Source of the DNA: Bacilli bacterium
GTDB taxonomy: Bacteria > Bacillota_I > Bacilli_A > ML615J-28 > CAG-698
Reading direction: 5' to 3'
DNA length: 5,361 nt
Assembly: GCA_028693885.1 (NCBI GenBank)
Contig: JAQUUM010000096.1
Coordinates: forward strand, 1-5,361
In this document: positions 5,271 to 5,361 of the stretch, one piece after another
Position numbering within the stretch: position 1 is the stretch's first letter
Layout: the number at the start of each line of letters is the position of its first letter
Program-made: the position numbers and the translations under genes
Notes under the pieces: generated by a model
Databases searched by the model: none
Told to the model about the DNA's origin: nothing
The model's input: only the letters and a program-made list of their open reading frames with translations

Positions 5271-5361
5271 AACTTCTTAATGTAGCACTATATTCTTCAT
5301 TTAATTTCTTAAGAATTCTAGAAATCTTTTTATTTATTATATCGTCTGTTAATGTTTCAAA
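5269..5361 (-). CDS. pheT: Phenylalanyl-tRNA synthetase beta subunit, C-terminal end (partial)
   Basis: Only the last 30 codons and the TAA stop are inside the window; the frame is open to the right edge. The tail contains FETLTDDIINKKISRI and ends EEYSATLRS. This is the usual end of PheT, where a TLTDEE-type helix is followed by a final strand close to GATLR in the C-terminal anticodon-binding (FDX-ACB) domain. PheT pairs with PheS in an alpha2-beta2 enzyme that charges tRNA-Phe in the cytoplasm. The identification rests on a short segment, but the motif and the stop at the expected place agree. Confidence 0.85.
   Translation of the reverse strand, partial: FETLTDDIINKKISRILKKLNEEYSATLRS

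Noticed and set aside
1..5361. CRISPR arrays, tRNA/rRNA genes, transposases, alternative genetic code
   Set aside because: No regular spaced repeats, cloverleaf or transposase motifs were seen. Trp uses TGG and no in-frame TGA occurs, so there is no sign of TGA reassignment.

Overview
This window is very AT-rich (roughly a quarter G+C by eye) and looks chromosomal, from a low-GC Firmicute or Mollicute-like lineage (Bacilli, Erysipelotrichia, Acholeplasma or Izemoplasma type). Supporting signs are strong Shine-Dalgarno (SD) sites, near-consensus sigma-A type promoters, a Bacillus-type EF-P and a LytTR regulator. Trp is encoded by TGG, no in-frame TGA occurs, and every visible stop is TAA or TAG. 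This fits the standard code but does not prove it. No insertion sequence, phage gene, CRISPR array or RNA gene was seen.

Layout from left to right. Positions 1-1356 (minus) hold a large incomplete membrane-anchored protein with two N-terminal membrane helices and a long beta-rich extracellular region; it runs off the left edge. Ten bases upstream of its start codon ends a LytTR-domain transcription regulator (1367-1891, minus). The two are almost certainly translated from one mRNA and may form a regulator/membrane-sensor pair. A rho-independent terminator at 1934-1958 separates them from efp (elongation factor P, 1965-2522, minus), which has its own near-perfect promoter. Upstream of efp on the same strand is a LacX-type aldose 1-epimerase family protein (2592-3464). 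A 121-base divergent promoter region follows, then ispH (3586-4446, plus), the last enzyme of the MEP isoprenoid pathway. A gene for a six-helix ferric-reductase-like haem membrane protein (4517-5137, plus) has its own consensus promoter. The last 93 bases are the 3' end of pheT on the minus strand, converging on the haem protein gene.

The genes form several short transcription units: [epimerase, then efp], [LytTR regulator + membrane protein], [ispH], [haem membrane protein] and [pheT]. Four are ordinary housekeeping or metabolic functions. The parts worth a second look are the LytTR/membrane pair, a 19-bp palindrome lying inside the ispH promoter, and a G+C-rich 59-nt inverted repeat between the two convergent genes. 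No stretch longer than 300 bases lacks a gene; the longest gaps are 131 bases (5138-5268) and 121 bases (3465-3585).
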